From Nitrosospira multiformis (lineage in GTDB: Bacteria > Pseudomonadota > Gammaproteobacteria > Burkholderiales > Nitrosomonadaceae): 64,000 bases of DNA. Below the pieces are notes generated by a model that ran no database searches, was not told where the DNA came from, and saw only the letters and a list, made by a program, of their open reading frames with translations. Shown one piece after another: positions 29,009-37,547 of this stretch. Each line of letters begins with the position of its first letter. The stretch's first letter is position 1. Both the position numbers and the translations under genes were made by a program. The DNA is taken from contig NZ_FNKY01000001.1 in the NCBI RefSeq assembly GCF_900103165.1, positions 3,162,001-3,226,000 of the forward strand, read 5' to 3'.

Positions 29009-30802
29009 TCACGATACGGCCAATCGCTGGAGTTCCTGCTTTTCCTCGGGGGTAAGCATGCTCAAGGGCTTGTTATGTAACCTTGTCATGCGTTGTTTAC
29101 GTTGCATTTCCCGCAAGCGCGCCAGTGCACCGGAAAATTCCGCCTCCAGATCGATGTTGTTGTCCCACGCAAGTGTTTCGCTTTCGGCTTTTTGCAGCAG
29201 CACACGATGGGGGCTATCGTGAAAATATGTGATCGCCGAAGGTATTGCCGTGTCTTTTCCAAGATGGGGGTGAGTATCGATAAATTCAACCAGTGCTGAC
29301 AGCGCTGCTATTTCTTCAGCATATTCCCGGCTTTCCACGAGCAGCGCTCTATCCAGCTTCCGAACATAGCCAGGATCGTATAACAATATTTGTATCAGCC
29401 AACGGCAGGGCGAAGCAGGCTGTGGCCGCGGCGCTCTTTCACGAAACGGAGAGGATGAAACGCGCCTGATCTTTAATAAATCCTCCAACTCCCTTTGGGT
29501 GGTGCCGCTGATCTCCGCCAATTGCTTTAACAGCATGAGTGCCAACCCCGGAGCTGTAACCCGTGCCAGCAGGGGCTTTGTATCCTGCACCAGTTTGGCG
29601 CGGCCTTCGCTGGTTGTCAGGTCGACACGTGCTGACAATTCCCTGAACAGAAAAACGGACAGCGGCAATGCTTGTTTGAGTAATCCCTCAAAAGCTTCCT
29701 TGCCGAAATTGCGGACATAACTGTCGGGATCCTCACCCTCAGGCAAAAAGAGGAAACCGATGTTCTTACCATCCAGAAACTGTGCAAGGCTGTCTTCCAG
29801 CGCACGCCATGCCGCTTTCCTGCCCGCATTATCTCCATCGAAACAAAACACCACATTGTCGGTCTGGCGCAAAAGCTTTTGTATGTGAAACGACGTAGTA
29901 GCGGTACCCAGGGCAGCCACGGCATATTCGATGCCATGCTGCGAAAGTGCCACGACATCCATATACCCCTCTACCATGACCACTCGTCCCGCCTCGCGAA
30001 TCGGCCTGCGCGCAGCGAAGAGATTGTAGAGCTCGCGGCCCTTCTGAAACAGGGGTGTTTCGGGAGAATTGAGATATTTGGGTTCACCCTGTTCCAGCAC
30101 CCGTCCGCCGAAACCGACGATTCTTCCCTTGAGGTCAAGAATGGGAAACATGATGCGGTCACGGAACCGGTCATAATGTTTGCCATCATCACTCTTGATG
30201 ACCAAGCCGGCCTCCACCAGCAGATTTGTCTGTGCTTTCGCCGCGTAATCAGGAAATGCCGCGTCCAGGTTTCGCCAACCGGCCGGAGCGTAACCAACGG
30301 CAAAACGGGCAGCTGTCTCACCCGTCAAACCGCGCTTTTTCAGATAAGCAACGGCGCTTTCTGAATGCTTGAGCTGTTCCCGGTAAAACCGTGCGGCAAC
30401 ATTCATTACCTCAAGCAAATCCTGGAAAGAACTTTCTGTCCCGTGGGTTTTGTCTGGCACTGCGCTTGACGGGGATTCTGATCCGGGTGCTCGGCGAAAA
30501 GATTCAGGTTCCTGAGCGGGCACTTGCATTCCAACACGCGCTGCGAGGTCATTTATTGCTTCGACAAAATTCATGCCACCATATTCCATCACGAAGCCGA
30601 TGGCGCTTCCGTGCGCGCCACAACCAAAACAGTGATAAAACTGCTTGGTGGGCGTTACCGTGAATGAAGGCGTTTTTTCACTGTGGAATGGGCAGCAGGC
30701 GGTGTAATTTGAGCCGGCCTTTCTGAGCGGCACGTCGCGTTCAATGACATCTACGATATCTACGCGGTTGAGCAAATCCTGAATGAATGATTGTGAGATC
30801 AT
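29009..30802 (-). CDS. dnaG: DNA primase
   Basis: A 597-residue primase that makes RNA primers for replication. The N-terminal CHC2 zinc finger has Cys37, His40, Cys58 and Cys61 (CPFH ... CFGC). The TOPRIM catalytic core shows VMVEGYMDVVALSQHG and FCFDGDNAGRKA with the metal-binding acids. The C-terminal helicase-binding domain is present but poorly conserved. Upstream of rpoD and downstream of yqeY on the same strand, as in many proteobacteria. Confidence 0.96.
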   Translation of the reverse strand: MISQSFIQDLLNRVDIVDVIERDVPLRKAGSNYTACCPFHSEKTPSFTVTPTKQFYHCFGCGAHGSAIGFVMEYGGMNFVEAINDLAARVGMQVPAQEPESFRRAPGSESPSSAVPDKTHGTESSFQDLLEVMNVAARFYREQLKHSESAVAYLKKRGLTGETAARFAVGYAPAGWRNLDAAFPDYAAKAQTNLLVEAGLVIKSDDGKHYDRFRDRIMFPILDLKGRIVGFGGRVLEQGEPKYLNSPETPLFQKGRELYNLFAARRPIREAGRVVMVEGYMDVVALSQHGIEYAVAALGTATTSFHIQKLLRQTDNVVFCFDGDNAGRKAAWRALEDSLAQFLDGKNIGFLFLPEGEDPDSYVRNFGKEAFEGLLKQALPLSVFLFRELSARVDLTTSEGRAKLVQDTKPLLARVTAPGLALMLLKQLAEISGTTQRELEDLLKIRRVSSSPFRERAPRPQPASPCRWLIQILLYDPGYVRKLDRALLVESREYAEEIAALSALVEFIDTHPHLGKDTAIPSAITYFHDSPHRVLLQKAESETLAWDNNIDLEAEFSGALARLREMQRKQRMTRLHNKPLSMLTPEEKQELQRLAVS

Positions 30803-30972
30803 TTATAGCGGATAAACCAATAATATCTCAGACGGCGTGCGAATCAGGAAAACCCGATCACACGATTTTCATTATAGGATGTTTTCTGAAAATGCAAGGG
30901 AACACGTTCCCCATACCGGCATATCCGCAAACAGGATGATGTGACTACCGCTCACGACAACGCACCGAAATA

Positions 30973-31419
30973 TCAGCTAAGGAGCTTTGTTCTGACCAGC
31001 GCGGATACTTTACCCATGTCAGCCCGTCCGGAAAGCCTGGGCTTGAGCACCGCCATCACCCGCCCCATGTCCTGCTGCCCTTTCGCTCCAGTGGCTAAAA
31101 TCGCGTCGGTTACAGCGCCTTCCACTTCAGCGTCGCTTAATGCTTCAGGCATATAACCCCGCAGCACATCAACCTCGTATTTCTCCGCATCGGCTAAATC
31201 CTGACGATGTGCAGCCTCGTATTGCGTAATAGAATCGCTACGCTGTTTGAGCATCTTTTCTATCACCGCAACGACCGCAGCGTCATCCAGCACAATGCGC
31301 TCGTCCACTTCGCGCTGCTTGATCGCGGCCTGCAACAACCGGATAGCATCGCGCCGCCTGGTGTCGCCCGCGCGCATTGCGGCTTTCATGTCCTCAGTGA
31401 TTTGTTGCTTCAGATTCAC
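30973..31419 (-). CDS. yqeY: GatB/YqeY-domain protein
   Basis: A 148-residue helical protein of the YqeY family, related to the C-terminal tail domain of GatB. The start MNLKQQITEDMKAAMRAGD, RRDAIRLLQAAIKQREVDE and VLRGYMPEALSDAE are family hallmarks. Its biochemical role is not settled; involvement in tRNA-dependent amidation or translation is suggested by the GatB likeness only. It lies between rpsU and dnaG, the usual place. Confidence 0.93.
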   Translation of the reverse strand: MNLKQQITEDMKAAMRAGDTRRRDAIRLLQAAIKQREVDERIVLDDAAVVAVIEKMLKQRSDSITQYEAAHRQDLADAEKYEVDVLRGYMPEALSDAEVEGAVTDAILATGAKGQQDMGRVMAVLKPRLSGRADMGKVSALVRTKLLS

Positions 31420-31595
31420 AATAGAGATATTTGCCTATTTGCCAGGAACCCGTCGATTAAATCGCATATCGCATCAAGTATGGCCAGTTAATGATTCGGC
31501 CAGCAAAACCATGAGCTTATGAGACTGATATCTCTCTCGCAATCAATCCGTGATGGCGTGAAAGATCCATAGATAATTTTTATGACTAACTTTAA

Positions 31596-31808
31596 CTAAT
31601 AAAGTTTCGGGGGGAGCAACTGACTGCGCAGGCGTTTGTAGGTACGTTTAACCGCGGCGGCGAGCTTGCGCTTGCGTTCAGCGGTGGGCTTTTCGTAGAA
31701 TTCCCTAGCACGTAATTCAGTGAGCAAACCGGTTTTTTCTATGGTACGCTTGAAACGACGCATGGCGACTTCAAATGGCTCGTTTTCCTTGACTTTAATG
31801 GTGGTCAT
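31596..31808 (-). CDS. rpsU: 30S ribosomal protein S21
   Basis: A basic protein of 70 residues starting [20 protein letters not shown], a close match to proteobacterial S21. It binds the 30S platform near the anti-Shine-Dalgarno. A longer frame (98 codons) exists, but the inner ATG gives the normal length and has AAGGAAGGGGA upstream. First gene of the macromolecular-synthesis group, with tsaD divergent from it across 136 bp. Confidence 0.97.
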   Translation of the reverse strand: MTTIKVKENEPFEVAMRRFKRTIEKTGLLTELRAREFYEKPTAERKRKLAAAVKRTYKRLRSQLLPPKLY

Positions 31809-31944
31809 GAAGATGTAGTCCCCTTCCTTGAAATGTAAATAATTGGATAAATGGCGTGTAACGAATGATGCAACGGATACAAAGCTCGCCATTATATAGC
31901 AGTACGTAATTCTGTTGTAAAAGACTAATTTTTCTCACACTCCA

Positions 31945-32991
31945 TTGCTTGTACTTGGCATTGAAACTTCCTGCGACGAAACCGGCATTGCGCTCTACCA
32001 CACGAAGCGCGGACTGCTGAGTCACGCGCTTTATTCGCAAACGGAAATGCACGGCGAGTATGGCGGCGTGGTGCCGGAGCTTGCCTCGCGCGACCATATC
32101 CGGCGAGTATTACCACTCATCAGACAAGTCTTGGCGGCGGCCAGTCTCGATCTGCGGGACATCGATGCAATCGCGTACACCCGGGGACCGGGACTGGCTG
32201 GAGCACTGCTGGTAGGGGCGAGTATTGCTGCAGCCCTGGGTTTCGCGCTGAAAATTCCGGTGCTGGGTATTCATCACCTTGAAGGGCATCTCCTGTCTCC
32301 GCTTTTATCCACCCCCGCGCCAGATTTTCCGTTTGTGGCGCTGCTGGTGTCGGGTGGCCATACCCAGTTGATGGAAGTGAGCGGCCTGGGGCAATACACG
32401 CTACTAGGCGAAACCGTGGACGATGCGGCGGGAGAAGCTTTTGATAAGACCGCGAAACTGCTGGGGCTGGGTTATCCCGGCGGACCGGCGTTATCGAAAC
32501 TCGCCGATGAATTCTCCAGCTCGAATCAACAGAAACGCTTCAAACTCCCCCGCCCCATGCTCCATAGCGGCGACCTCAATTTCAGTTTCAGCGGTCTGAA
32601 AACCGCCGTGCTGACCCTGACAAATAAACACGAAATGACTGAGCAAGCCAGGGGCGGTATTGCCCTGGCTTTTCAGGAGGCTGTGGTAGACGTACTGACG
32701 GGAAAATCATTGGCGGCGCTGGCAAAAACCGGCTTGACTCAGCTGGTGGTCGCAGGCGGGGTAGGCGCCAACCGTCAATTACGTAGAAACCTCTGCCGTG
32801 ACGCCGAGAAAATAGGCGCCACGGTTTTTTTTCCTGAGCTCGAATTTTGTACCGATAACGGCGCCATGATCGCATTCGCGGGGGCGATGCGGTTGCAGTC
32901 GCCAGGCATCCGGGATCAAAAGCCGGATGACACCTTTGCCATAAAGGCGCGATGGGATCTGGAAATTCAGGGAATGTCGCCGGAGGCTTAA
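31945..32991 (+). CDS. tsaD: tRNA N6-threonylcarbamoyladenosine transferase TsaD
   Basis: A 348-residue ASKHA-fold enzyme that moves threonylcarbamoyl from TsaC product to A37 of ANN-decoding tRNAs, working with TsaB and TsaE. Visible are [16 protein letters not shown] at the N-terminus, [10 protein letters not shown] (metal-binding His residues), [10 protein letters not shown] and [13 protein letters not shown]. The start must be the TTG at 31945: an in-frame TAA lies 30 bp upstream and there is no ATG between. Divergent from rpsU, the classic arrangement. Confidence 0.95.
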   Translation: MLVLGIETSCDETGIALYHTKRGLLSHALYSQTEMHGEYGGVVPELASRDHIRRVLPLIRQVLAAASLDLRDIDAIAYTRGPGLAGALLVGASIAAALGFALKIPVLGIHHLEGHLLSPLLSTPAPDFPFVALLVSGGHTQLMEVSGLGQYTLLGETVDDAAGEAFDKTAKLLGLGYPGGPALSKLADEFSSSNQQKRFKLPRPMLHSGDLNFSFSGLKTAVLTLTNKHEMTEQARGGIALAFQEAVVDVLTGKSLAALAKTGLTQLVVAGGVGANRQLRRNLCRDAEKIGATVFFPELEFCTDNGAMIAFAGAMRLQSPGIRDQKPDDTFAIKARWDLEIQGMSPEA

Positions 32992-33004
32992 ACCGGACGC
33001 GCAG

Positions 33005-33613
33005 TCAAGGGGTACCGCGCGTACCGATACGGGTTTCTTTGCCCGCAATCAGGCTGGCGATATTCGACTTGTGCCGCCAGATGATTACCAGGGACATGAT
33101 AAGAACGGCAAGAGTGCTTGCTTCGAAACCCAAAAAAAATAGTGCATAAATCGGCGCAAGCCCCGCCGCGACCAAAGCAGCCAGTGATGACATGCGCCAG
33201 ATTACCGCGACCAGAATCCAGATGGCGACGGCCGATAACCCCATCCACGGATTGAGTCCCAATAAGACGCCAACGGCCGTCGCCACGCCTTTCCCTCCCT
33301 TGAACCGTAGGAATATCGGGAATATATGGCCCAAAAATACCGCCAGCGCTACTGCGGCAATCGCTTTATCATCCCCCCCGGCAGCAGGCATGAAATGTTG
33401 CGCCCATGCCACCGCCACCCAGCCTTTGCCGGCATCGCCCAGTAACGTGAATGCCGCCGCCGCTTTCTTCCCACTGCGCAGAACATTGGTTGCTCCGGGG
33501 TTCTTCGAGCCATACATGCGAGGATCGGGCAACTGAAATATCCAGCTCGCCAACACTCCAAAGGAGATGGATCCCAGCAAATAAGCCAGTGGTATAAGAA
33601 CCATCAACGTCAT
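33005..33613 (-). CDS. plsY: Glycerol-3-phosphate acyltransferase PlsY
   Basis: An inner-membrane enzyme of about 202 residues that acylates glycerol-3-phosphate with acyl-phosphate, the first step of phospholipid synthesis. It has five or so hydrophobic segments and the motifs YLLGSISFG, SKNPGATNVLR and FLRFKGGKGVAT, which form the active site. I start at MTLMVLIPLAYLLGS; an upstream in-frame ATG would add 13 polar residues. Convergent with tsaD (13 bp apart) and divergent from folB, a common order in betaproteobacteria. Confidence 0.95.
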   Translation of the reverse strand: MTLMVLIPLAYLLGSISFGVLASWIFQLPDPRMYGSKNPGATNVLRSGKKAAAAFTLLGDAGKGWVAVAWAQHFMPAAGGDDKAIAAVALAVFLGHIFPIFLRFKGGKGVATAVGVLLGLNPWMGLSAVAIWILVAVIWRMSSLAALVAAGLAPIYALFFLGFEASTLAVLIMSLVIIWRHKSNIASLIAGKETRIGTRGTP

Positions 33614-33719
33614 GTCATTAGCGTCATCTTTGCAAATAGAATAAAATCCCAAGCTGATTTTACGTGAAAAACCTGCTTCCGCGACACGTTCCGGAAGCGC
33701 TTTAATTCCCTCCTAGATA

Positions 33720-34088
33720 ATGGACATTATTTTCCTGCAGGAACTCAAGGTCAAAACATTGATTGGCATTTATCCGTGGGAACGCAATATCGCGCAGACC
33801 ATCCAGCTCGATCTGGAAGTTGCGATGCCTACGAGCCGGGCCTGCCAGACAGACAATTTCGAGGATGCGCTGGATTACGCCTTTATTGTCCAACGTATCA
33901 ATGAAACCCTGTCACAAAAACATTTCTCTCTGCTGGAGGCCTTGGCTGAGCACATCGCACAAATCATCCTGAAAGAATTTAAATCGCCGTGGGTCAAGGT
34001 CAGCGTGGCGAAGCTCAGTGCGATACGCGGCGTAAAGAAATTGGGAGTGTGCATTGAGCGCCGGTCAGAGACGGACTCATATATTTGA
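33720..34088 (+). CDS. folB: Dihydroneopterin aldolase
   Basis: A 122-residue folate-pathway enzyme that turns dihydroneopterin into 6-hydroxymethyl-dihydropterin and glycolaldehyde. Family marks are MDIIFLQELKVKTLIGIYPWE at the start (cut to 20: the first Glu-Leu and IGIYPWE), ALDYAFIV in the middle and LEALAEHIA with the conserved Glu. The C-terminal KLSAIRGVKKLGVCIER is typical. It is divergent from plsY across 106 bp. Confidence 0.94.
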   Translation: MDIIFLQELKVKTLIGIYPWERNIAQTIQLDLEVAMPTSRACQTDNFEDALDYAFIVQRINETLSQKHFSLLEALAEHIAQIILKEFKSPWVKVSVAKLSAIRGVKKLGVCIERRSETDSYI

Positions 34089-34433
34089 ACCATGGCGTGG
34101 AATTTACCCACCGAACATAATAAGAACGAGGAGGCGGGTCTTCTCGGAGGGATTGAACTGACGGCCAGGCCTTAGGGGATCTACTTAGGGATCTATTCAG
34201 AAATTCCTCGGCAATTGCCGAAATCCAAAATTAAGTCCGTGCAACCGCGAGCATCAAATCTCAATCGAAATTGGGCCAAGTAAACAACCCGCCCCCAAGG
34301 AGCGGGCTGTTACTCATAATGCTTAGCTAGTCTACAACGCCGCAAACCGCGGAGATTTGACCCCAAAGAGATCCATCTTAACCCCGCTTGACCACGTACC
34401 TGCACCCCCTTTAAATGCGATGCCCGCTCACGA
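34089..34433. other. folB-CBS protein intergenic region
   Basis: 345 bp without a gene. Contents: a short direct repeat (TTAGGGGATCTA then TTAGGGATCTA, near 34172-34192), a palindrome CGGCAATTGCCG near 34210, and family B repeat copy 2 at 34283-34372. The region separates two convergent genes. Confidence 0.55.
34283..34372. repeat. Intergenic repeat family B, copy 2
   Basis: About 90 bp matching 4229-4315. It opens with a stem (AACAACCCGC pairs with GCGGGCTGTT, one mismatch), then GTTACTCATAATGC, TCTACAACGCCGCAAACCGCG and TTTGACCCCAAAGAGAT. Not coding. Confidence 0.6.
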
Positions 34434-35018
34434 TCAATGCATCAATGTAGTCTCGATCTCAGTAAACGTTTTAGCAACTTCCGTGGATGGAATGGAAGTA
34501 CCCAATTGCTTCTCGATTTGCGTCAGTGAAAAAATACCACACACCGCCGGCTTGCCATCAGCGTCATTCTCCATTACCAGGGTATGTTGCCGGCCGGTAT
34601 CCAGCAGGCTGGCGATAACATCGCCAACCCGGGCGTGGTGAATTTCCTCAATGGGGATCGCTTCCAACCGGTCGAGCGGAGTCATGATATCGGAAACCAG
34701 AATCTCATTGTGCTTCATTCTCCGCTCCTGAATAAAACGGAGCGGCTTCTCACCGAGAATATCGGTTGCGGTGATTAAACCATTGAGGGCTTGATCCTGA
34801 TCTAATACCAGCAGGGAACGTATACCGCGCTGTATCATATATGTGTTTGCTGATTCCATTGTCATATGCAATTCGATTACCGCGGCATGGATATGCCGCA
34901 GATCGGTCATCACATCAAGGGCAGGAGATGTTAGCGTGACAGATTTTGGCGGAACGGGGCGAGTTACCCGCACAGCACCCGTCAGGCGCTGTGCGGGAAG
35001 GACGTGATAATCGGGCAT
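34434..35018 (-). CDS. CBS-domain protein
   Basis: A 194-residue protein built mainly of two CBS motifs (about residues 55-105 and 120-185), each with the G..SL.V.D....G..T..DI pattern. Such pairs bind adenine nucleotides and sense energy state. No catalytic domain is attached. I start at the ATG after GGAGGACAATACC (35018); an upstream start would add 25 unlikely residues. Target unknown. Standing between folB and a lipoprotein gives no functional clue. Confidence 0.88.
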   Translation of the reverse strand: MPDYHVLPAQRLTGAVRVTRPVPPKSVTLTSPALDVMTDLRHIHAAVIELHMTMESANTYMIQRGIRSLLVLDQDQALNGLITATDILGEKPLRFIQERRMKHNEILVSDIMTPLDRLEAIPIEEIHHARVGDVIASLLDTGRQHTLVMENDADGKPAVCGIFSLTQIEKQLGTSIPSTEVAKTFTEIETTLMH

Positions 35019-35093
35019 GGTATTGTCCTCCAGCGTTGGTGAACGGGGGATATGCTTGAAATTGAAAAGACCGAATTTCAAACATCCCTGCAT

Positions 35094-35529
35094 TGAACTT
35101 TACGCTCAACGGAATGATGGGTCAATACAACGTCAATTACTCAATACCATAAGAAACCACACAACTAGAAACGAAAAGCAGAATCTGGAAGTCTTTTTTA
35201 GAAAGAGATCCATGGGGAAGCCGCGCCTGGGAGTGCCATGGATCGAAATCCGGCAGCTGACCGCTCATTTTTAGATTGGTGACCGACCGGCCAGCCAGAA
35301 CCGTCAAGGAATTACACCACAACGTGGCTCTTCCAGTTGCTCAAGCGGAACAACATCCTGCACAGAACCCACGTTGACTACAAAGAAATGCGCCATGATG
35401 TATCTCGATATAAATCGAGATACTTTTATAATCCGTCTCTGGTATAGTTCAGAGGAAGCGGTATTGCAACCGGCTCGAAAGTGTTTAGTGTAGCCGGGAC
35501 GATTCACTCGGTTATCAAGGAGCGCACTT
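35094..35529. other. Intergenic region upstream of the lipoprotein gene
   Basis: 436 bp holding the leader of the CBS gene on the left and of the lipoprotein gene on the right. A family A fragment is at 35246-35275. The lipoprotein has an upstream AAGGAGCGCACTT ribosome site at about 35517-35528. No other gene seen. Confidence 0.5.
35246..35275. repeat. Family A repeat, end fragment
   Basis: AAATCCGGCAGCTGACCGCT followed by CATTTTTAG matches the left end of the full copies at 36964 and 47072. Only about 30 bp remain. Confidence 0.6.
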
Positions 35530-35859
35530 ATGAGAACCCGTTCGTTACTCTTGGCAGGTGTCGTAGCATTGATTGCTTCCGGATGCGCGTCGGGTCCACC
35601 GCTCATTGATAGCATGCAGCCCGAAGCCGTGTCGATGGCTGCACGCCGCGCGCAGTTTGAAATGAATTGCCCTGCGGCCAACGCGGAAGTGATTTCACGC
35701 GAGACCATACAACCGGTCAGTGTCAGGTGGGGAGTAGAGCGCGTGGAATATACGATTGGCGTTGCCGGATGTGGGCAGCGCGCAACATACGTCGTCATTT
35801 GTTCGCAGAATAATTCGAGCTGCTTCGCTGGTGGGGGACGCACCGCAATACATCAGTGA
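35530..35859 (+). CDS. Small hypothetical lipoprotein
   Basis: A 109-residue protein with a lipoprotein signal: basic start MRTRS, hydrophobic core LLLAGVVALIA and lipobox ASGC with Cys19. The mature part holds four more Cys (NCPAANAEV, VAGCGQRATYVVICSQ, SSCFAG), which could form disulfides in the periplasm. A strong AAGGAG precedes the ATG. No known domain recognised. It is on its own transcription unit, convergent with pyrF. Confidence 0.8.
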   Translation: MRTRSLLLAGVVALIASGCASGPPLIDSMQPEAVSMAARRAQFEMNCPAANAEVISRETIQPVSVRWGVERVEYTIGVAGCGQRATYVVICSQNNSSCFAGGGRTAIHQ

Positions 35860-35886
35860 TTCTTGTCTGAGCGGGCTTAAAGTACC

Positions 35887-36716
35887 TCAGGTTGAGCGGT
35901 TTACTCCAGATGCCCCCGGCTGGGCCGTTTGACAATGATCATGGGCTCTAATGCATTCCGAGCCAGCACATTCTTCAATCTCGTCGTTCAATCGCCGTAA
36001 CATGGATATCGGGTCTGCCGCCTGCGTAATGGGCCTGCCGATAACCAGATAATCTGCGCCATTTTCGATCGCCTGCCGTGGCGTTGTTATCCGTTTCTGC
36101 TCGTCCACGGAAGCATCGATAGGACGGATTCCCGGTGTGACCAGACAAAAATCCCCCCCATGACTTGCCTGAGCCGCGGCGCTTCCTGGGCGGAGCATAC
36201 GACTCCATCCAGTCCGCAATCATTTGCCAGCAGTGCCAGTCGCTGTACGACATCCTGTGGATCCCCATTCAAGCCGATCTCGTTCAGGTCACTGCGCTCC
36301 ATGCTGGTAAGCAGGGTCACAGCGATAAGCTTGGCCGTTCCTGTTGGGACTGCCTGCCGGGCGGCGGATAGCATTCTTCTTCCACCCAGAGCGTGGATGT
36401 TCATCATCCATACCCCCAGGCCTGCCGCGGCCTTGCATGCATTTGCTACGGTGCTTGGAATATCGTGAAATTTCAAGTCCAGGAAAACTTCAAAACCTTT
36501 ACCCATTATTTCAGCCACCACCCGCGGCCCGGCGGCGGTAAAAAGCTCCTTGCCCACCTTTACCCGGCACGATCCCGGTTCAAGCCTGTCCGTAAGGGCT
36601 AGCGCCTGTTTTGCGTCAGGAAAATCCAGCGCAACGATAATGCGAGGATCGCTCGTGCGATCAACTCTGTTACTCACTGAATTGCGAGTAAGCGTTCCGT
36701 GTTTATCCATGCTCAT
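35887..36716 (-). pseudogene. pyrF: Orotidine-5'-phosphate decarboxylase, frameshifted at a G7 run
   Basis: The enzyme makes UMP from OMP. The N-terminal part ([30 protein letters not shown] with the catalytic Lys and Asp) is read from 36716. At the seven-C run at 36133-36139 (G7 on the coding strand) the frame runs into a stop at 36087, while the next frame continues as [19 protein letters not shown] and [14 protein letters not shown] to 35887. Adding one G restores a normal protein of about 276 residues. PyrF is essential for pyrimidine synthesis without uptake, so a sequencing error in the homopolymer is the likeliest cause. The start overlaps lapA. Confidence 0.92.
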
Positions 36717-36960
36717 CCAGCGAGGGATATTTTTTCCTGAATATCGCAATTTCCCGTCTTTGTCTGGATATCTTACCGAGGCAGGGCAGAATACCGATAG
36801 CCACCCCGAGAGCAAAAAATAATAATATTACCAGCACAAGGGACGCCTGCCATTCGTAGCCAAAATAATAACGCAGCGTCACCGTTTCAGCATTTCTTAC
36901 GGCAAAGCCAAGCAGCAATAGAAACAGAACAATACGCAGGAACCATATCAGATAACGCAT
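36703..36960 (-). CDS. lapA: LapA-domain inner-membrane protein (lipopolysaccharide assembly)
   Basis: An 85-residue protein with two hydrophobic segments (about 3-22 and 39-61) and the family motif [18 protein letters not shown] between them. LapA proteins work with LapB in control of LPS synthesis; a lapB gene is not seen next to it. Its ribosome-binding site is TTTAGGGTC, which is the end of the adjacent family A repeat (see findings). The C-terminus overlaps the pyrF start by 14 bp, suggesting coupled translation. Confidence 0.88.
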   Translation of the reverse strand: MRYLIWFLRIVLFLLLLGFAVRNAETVTLRYYFGYEWQASLVLVILLFFALGVAIGILPCLGKISRQRREIAIFRKKYPSLDEHG

Positions 36961-36963
36961 GAC

Positions 36964-37168
36964 CCTAAATCCGGTAGTTGACCGCTCATTTAATAGATCA
37001 GTGTTATGATTAATAACAATATTTCATATTATTTGACTCTCACCTTCCGGGTGAGGTCCGCTACGAGGTGAATTGCACCGTTTTTACGGCACATAGCTGC
37101 GTTGCAACTTCTTGCCCCGCACCCCAAAAACCGCACACTTCACCCCTCGTCCAACTACCGGATTTAAG
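36964..37168. repeat. Family A repeat, full-length copy (205 bp)
   Basis: Terminal inverted repeats CCTAAATCCGGTAGTTG on the left and its complement near 37150-37166, with AT-rich DNA, the conserved CTCACCTTCCGGGTGAG hairpin and a GC-rich segment inside. Differs from the copy at 47072 mainly by lacking about 35 bp. It starts 3 bp beyond the lapA start codon. Confidence 0.88.
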
Positions 37169-37194
37169 ATAATCCCAAGTTCCCGCAGCAAGTC

Positions 37195-37224
37195 AAAAAA
37201 GCGGCAGATCTCGCGACCTGCCGC
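37195..37224 (-). terminator. Rho-independent terminator after ihfB
   Basis: On - the stem GCGGCAGGTC pairs with GATCTGCCGC (one mismatch) around a short GCGA loop and is followed by TTTTTT (37195-37200 on +). It lies 30 bp after the ihfB stop and separates cmk-rpsA-ihfB from lapA-pyrF. Confidence 0.88.
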
Positions 37225-37253
37225 CATTATACGCATCTACATCTTACGATTTT

Positions 37254-37538
37254 TTAGTTCTTTTGATCGACCCGCTCACGCATTTCCTTCCCTGCCTTGA
37301 AATGAGGAACATACTTCTCCGGAACACGCACTTTTTCTCCGGATTTCGGGTTGCGTCCGATACGTGGCGGCCGATAGTTCAGATCGAAGCTGCCAAATCC
37401 ACGAATTTCAATGCGCTGCCCCTGTGACAGACTCTTGGCCATGGCATCAAGTATCACCTTGACCGCAAACTCGGCATCCTTCGCCACTAACTGCGGATAA
37501 CGGGCTGCAAGCTTTGAGATCAATTCGGACTTTGTCAT
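37254..37538 (-). CDS. ihfB: Integration host factor beta subunit
   Basis: A 94-residue HU/IHF-family protein, [20 protein letters not shown] at the start and [21 protein letters not shown] (cut: DNA-intercalating arm with the RNP Pro) in the middle. With IhfA it bends DNA by about 160 degrees. The ATG at 37538 follows AGGGATTGCCC; an in-frame TTG two codons earlier is unlikely. It is 9 bp from the rpsA stop, so the two are co-transcribed, as in other proteobacteria. Confidence 0.96.
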   Translation of the reverse strand: MTKSELISKLAARYPQLVAKDAEFAVKVILDAMAKSLSQGQRIEIRGFGSFDLNYRPPRIGRNPKSGEKVRVPEKYVPHFKAGKEMRERVDQKN

Positions 37539-37547
37539 GGGCAATCC

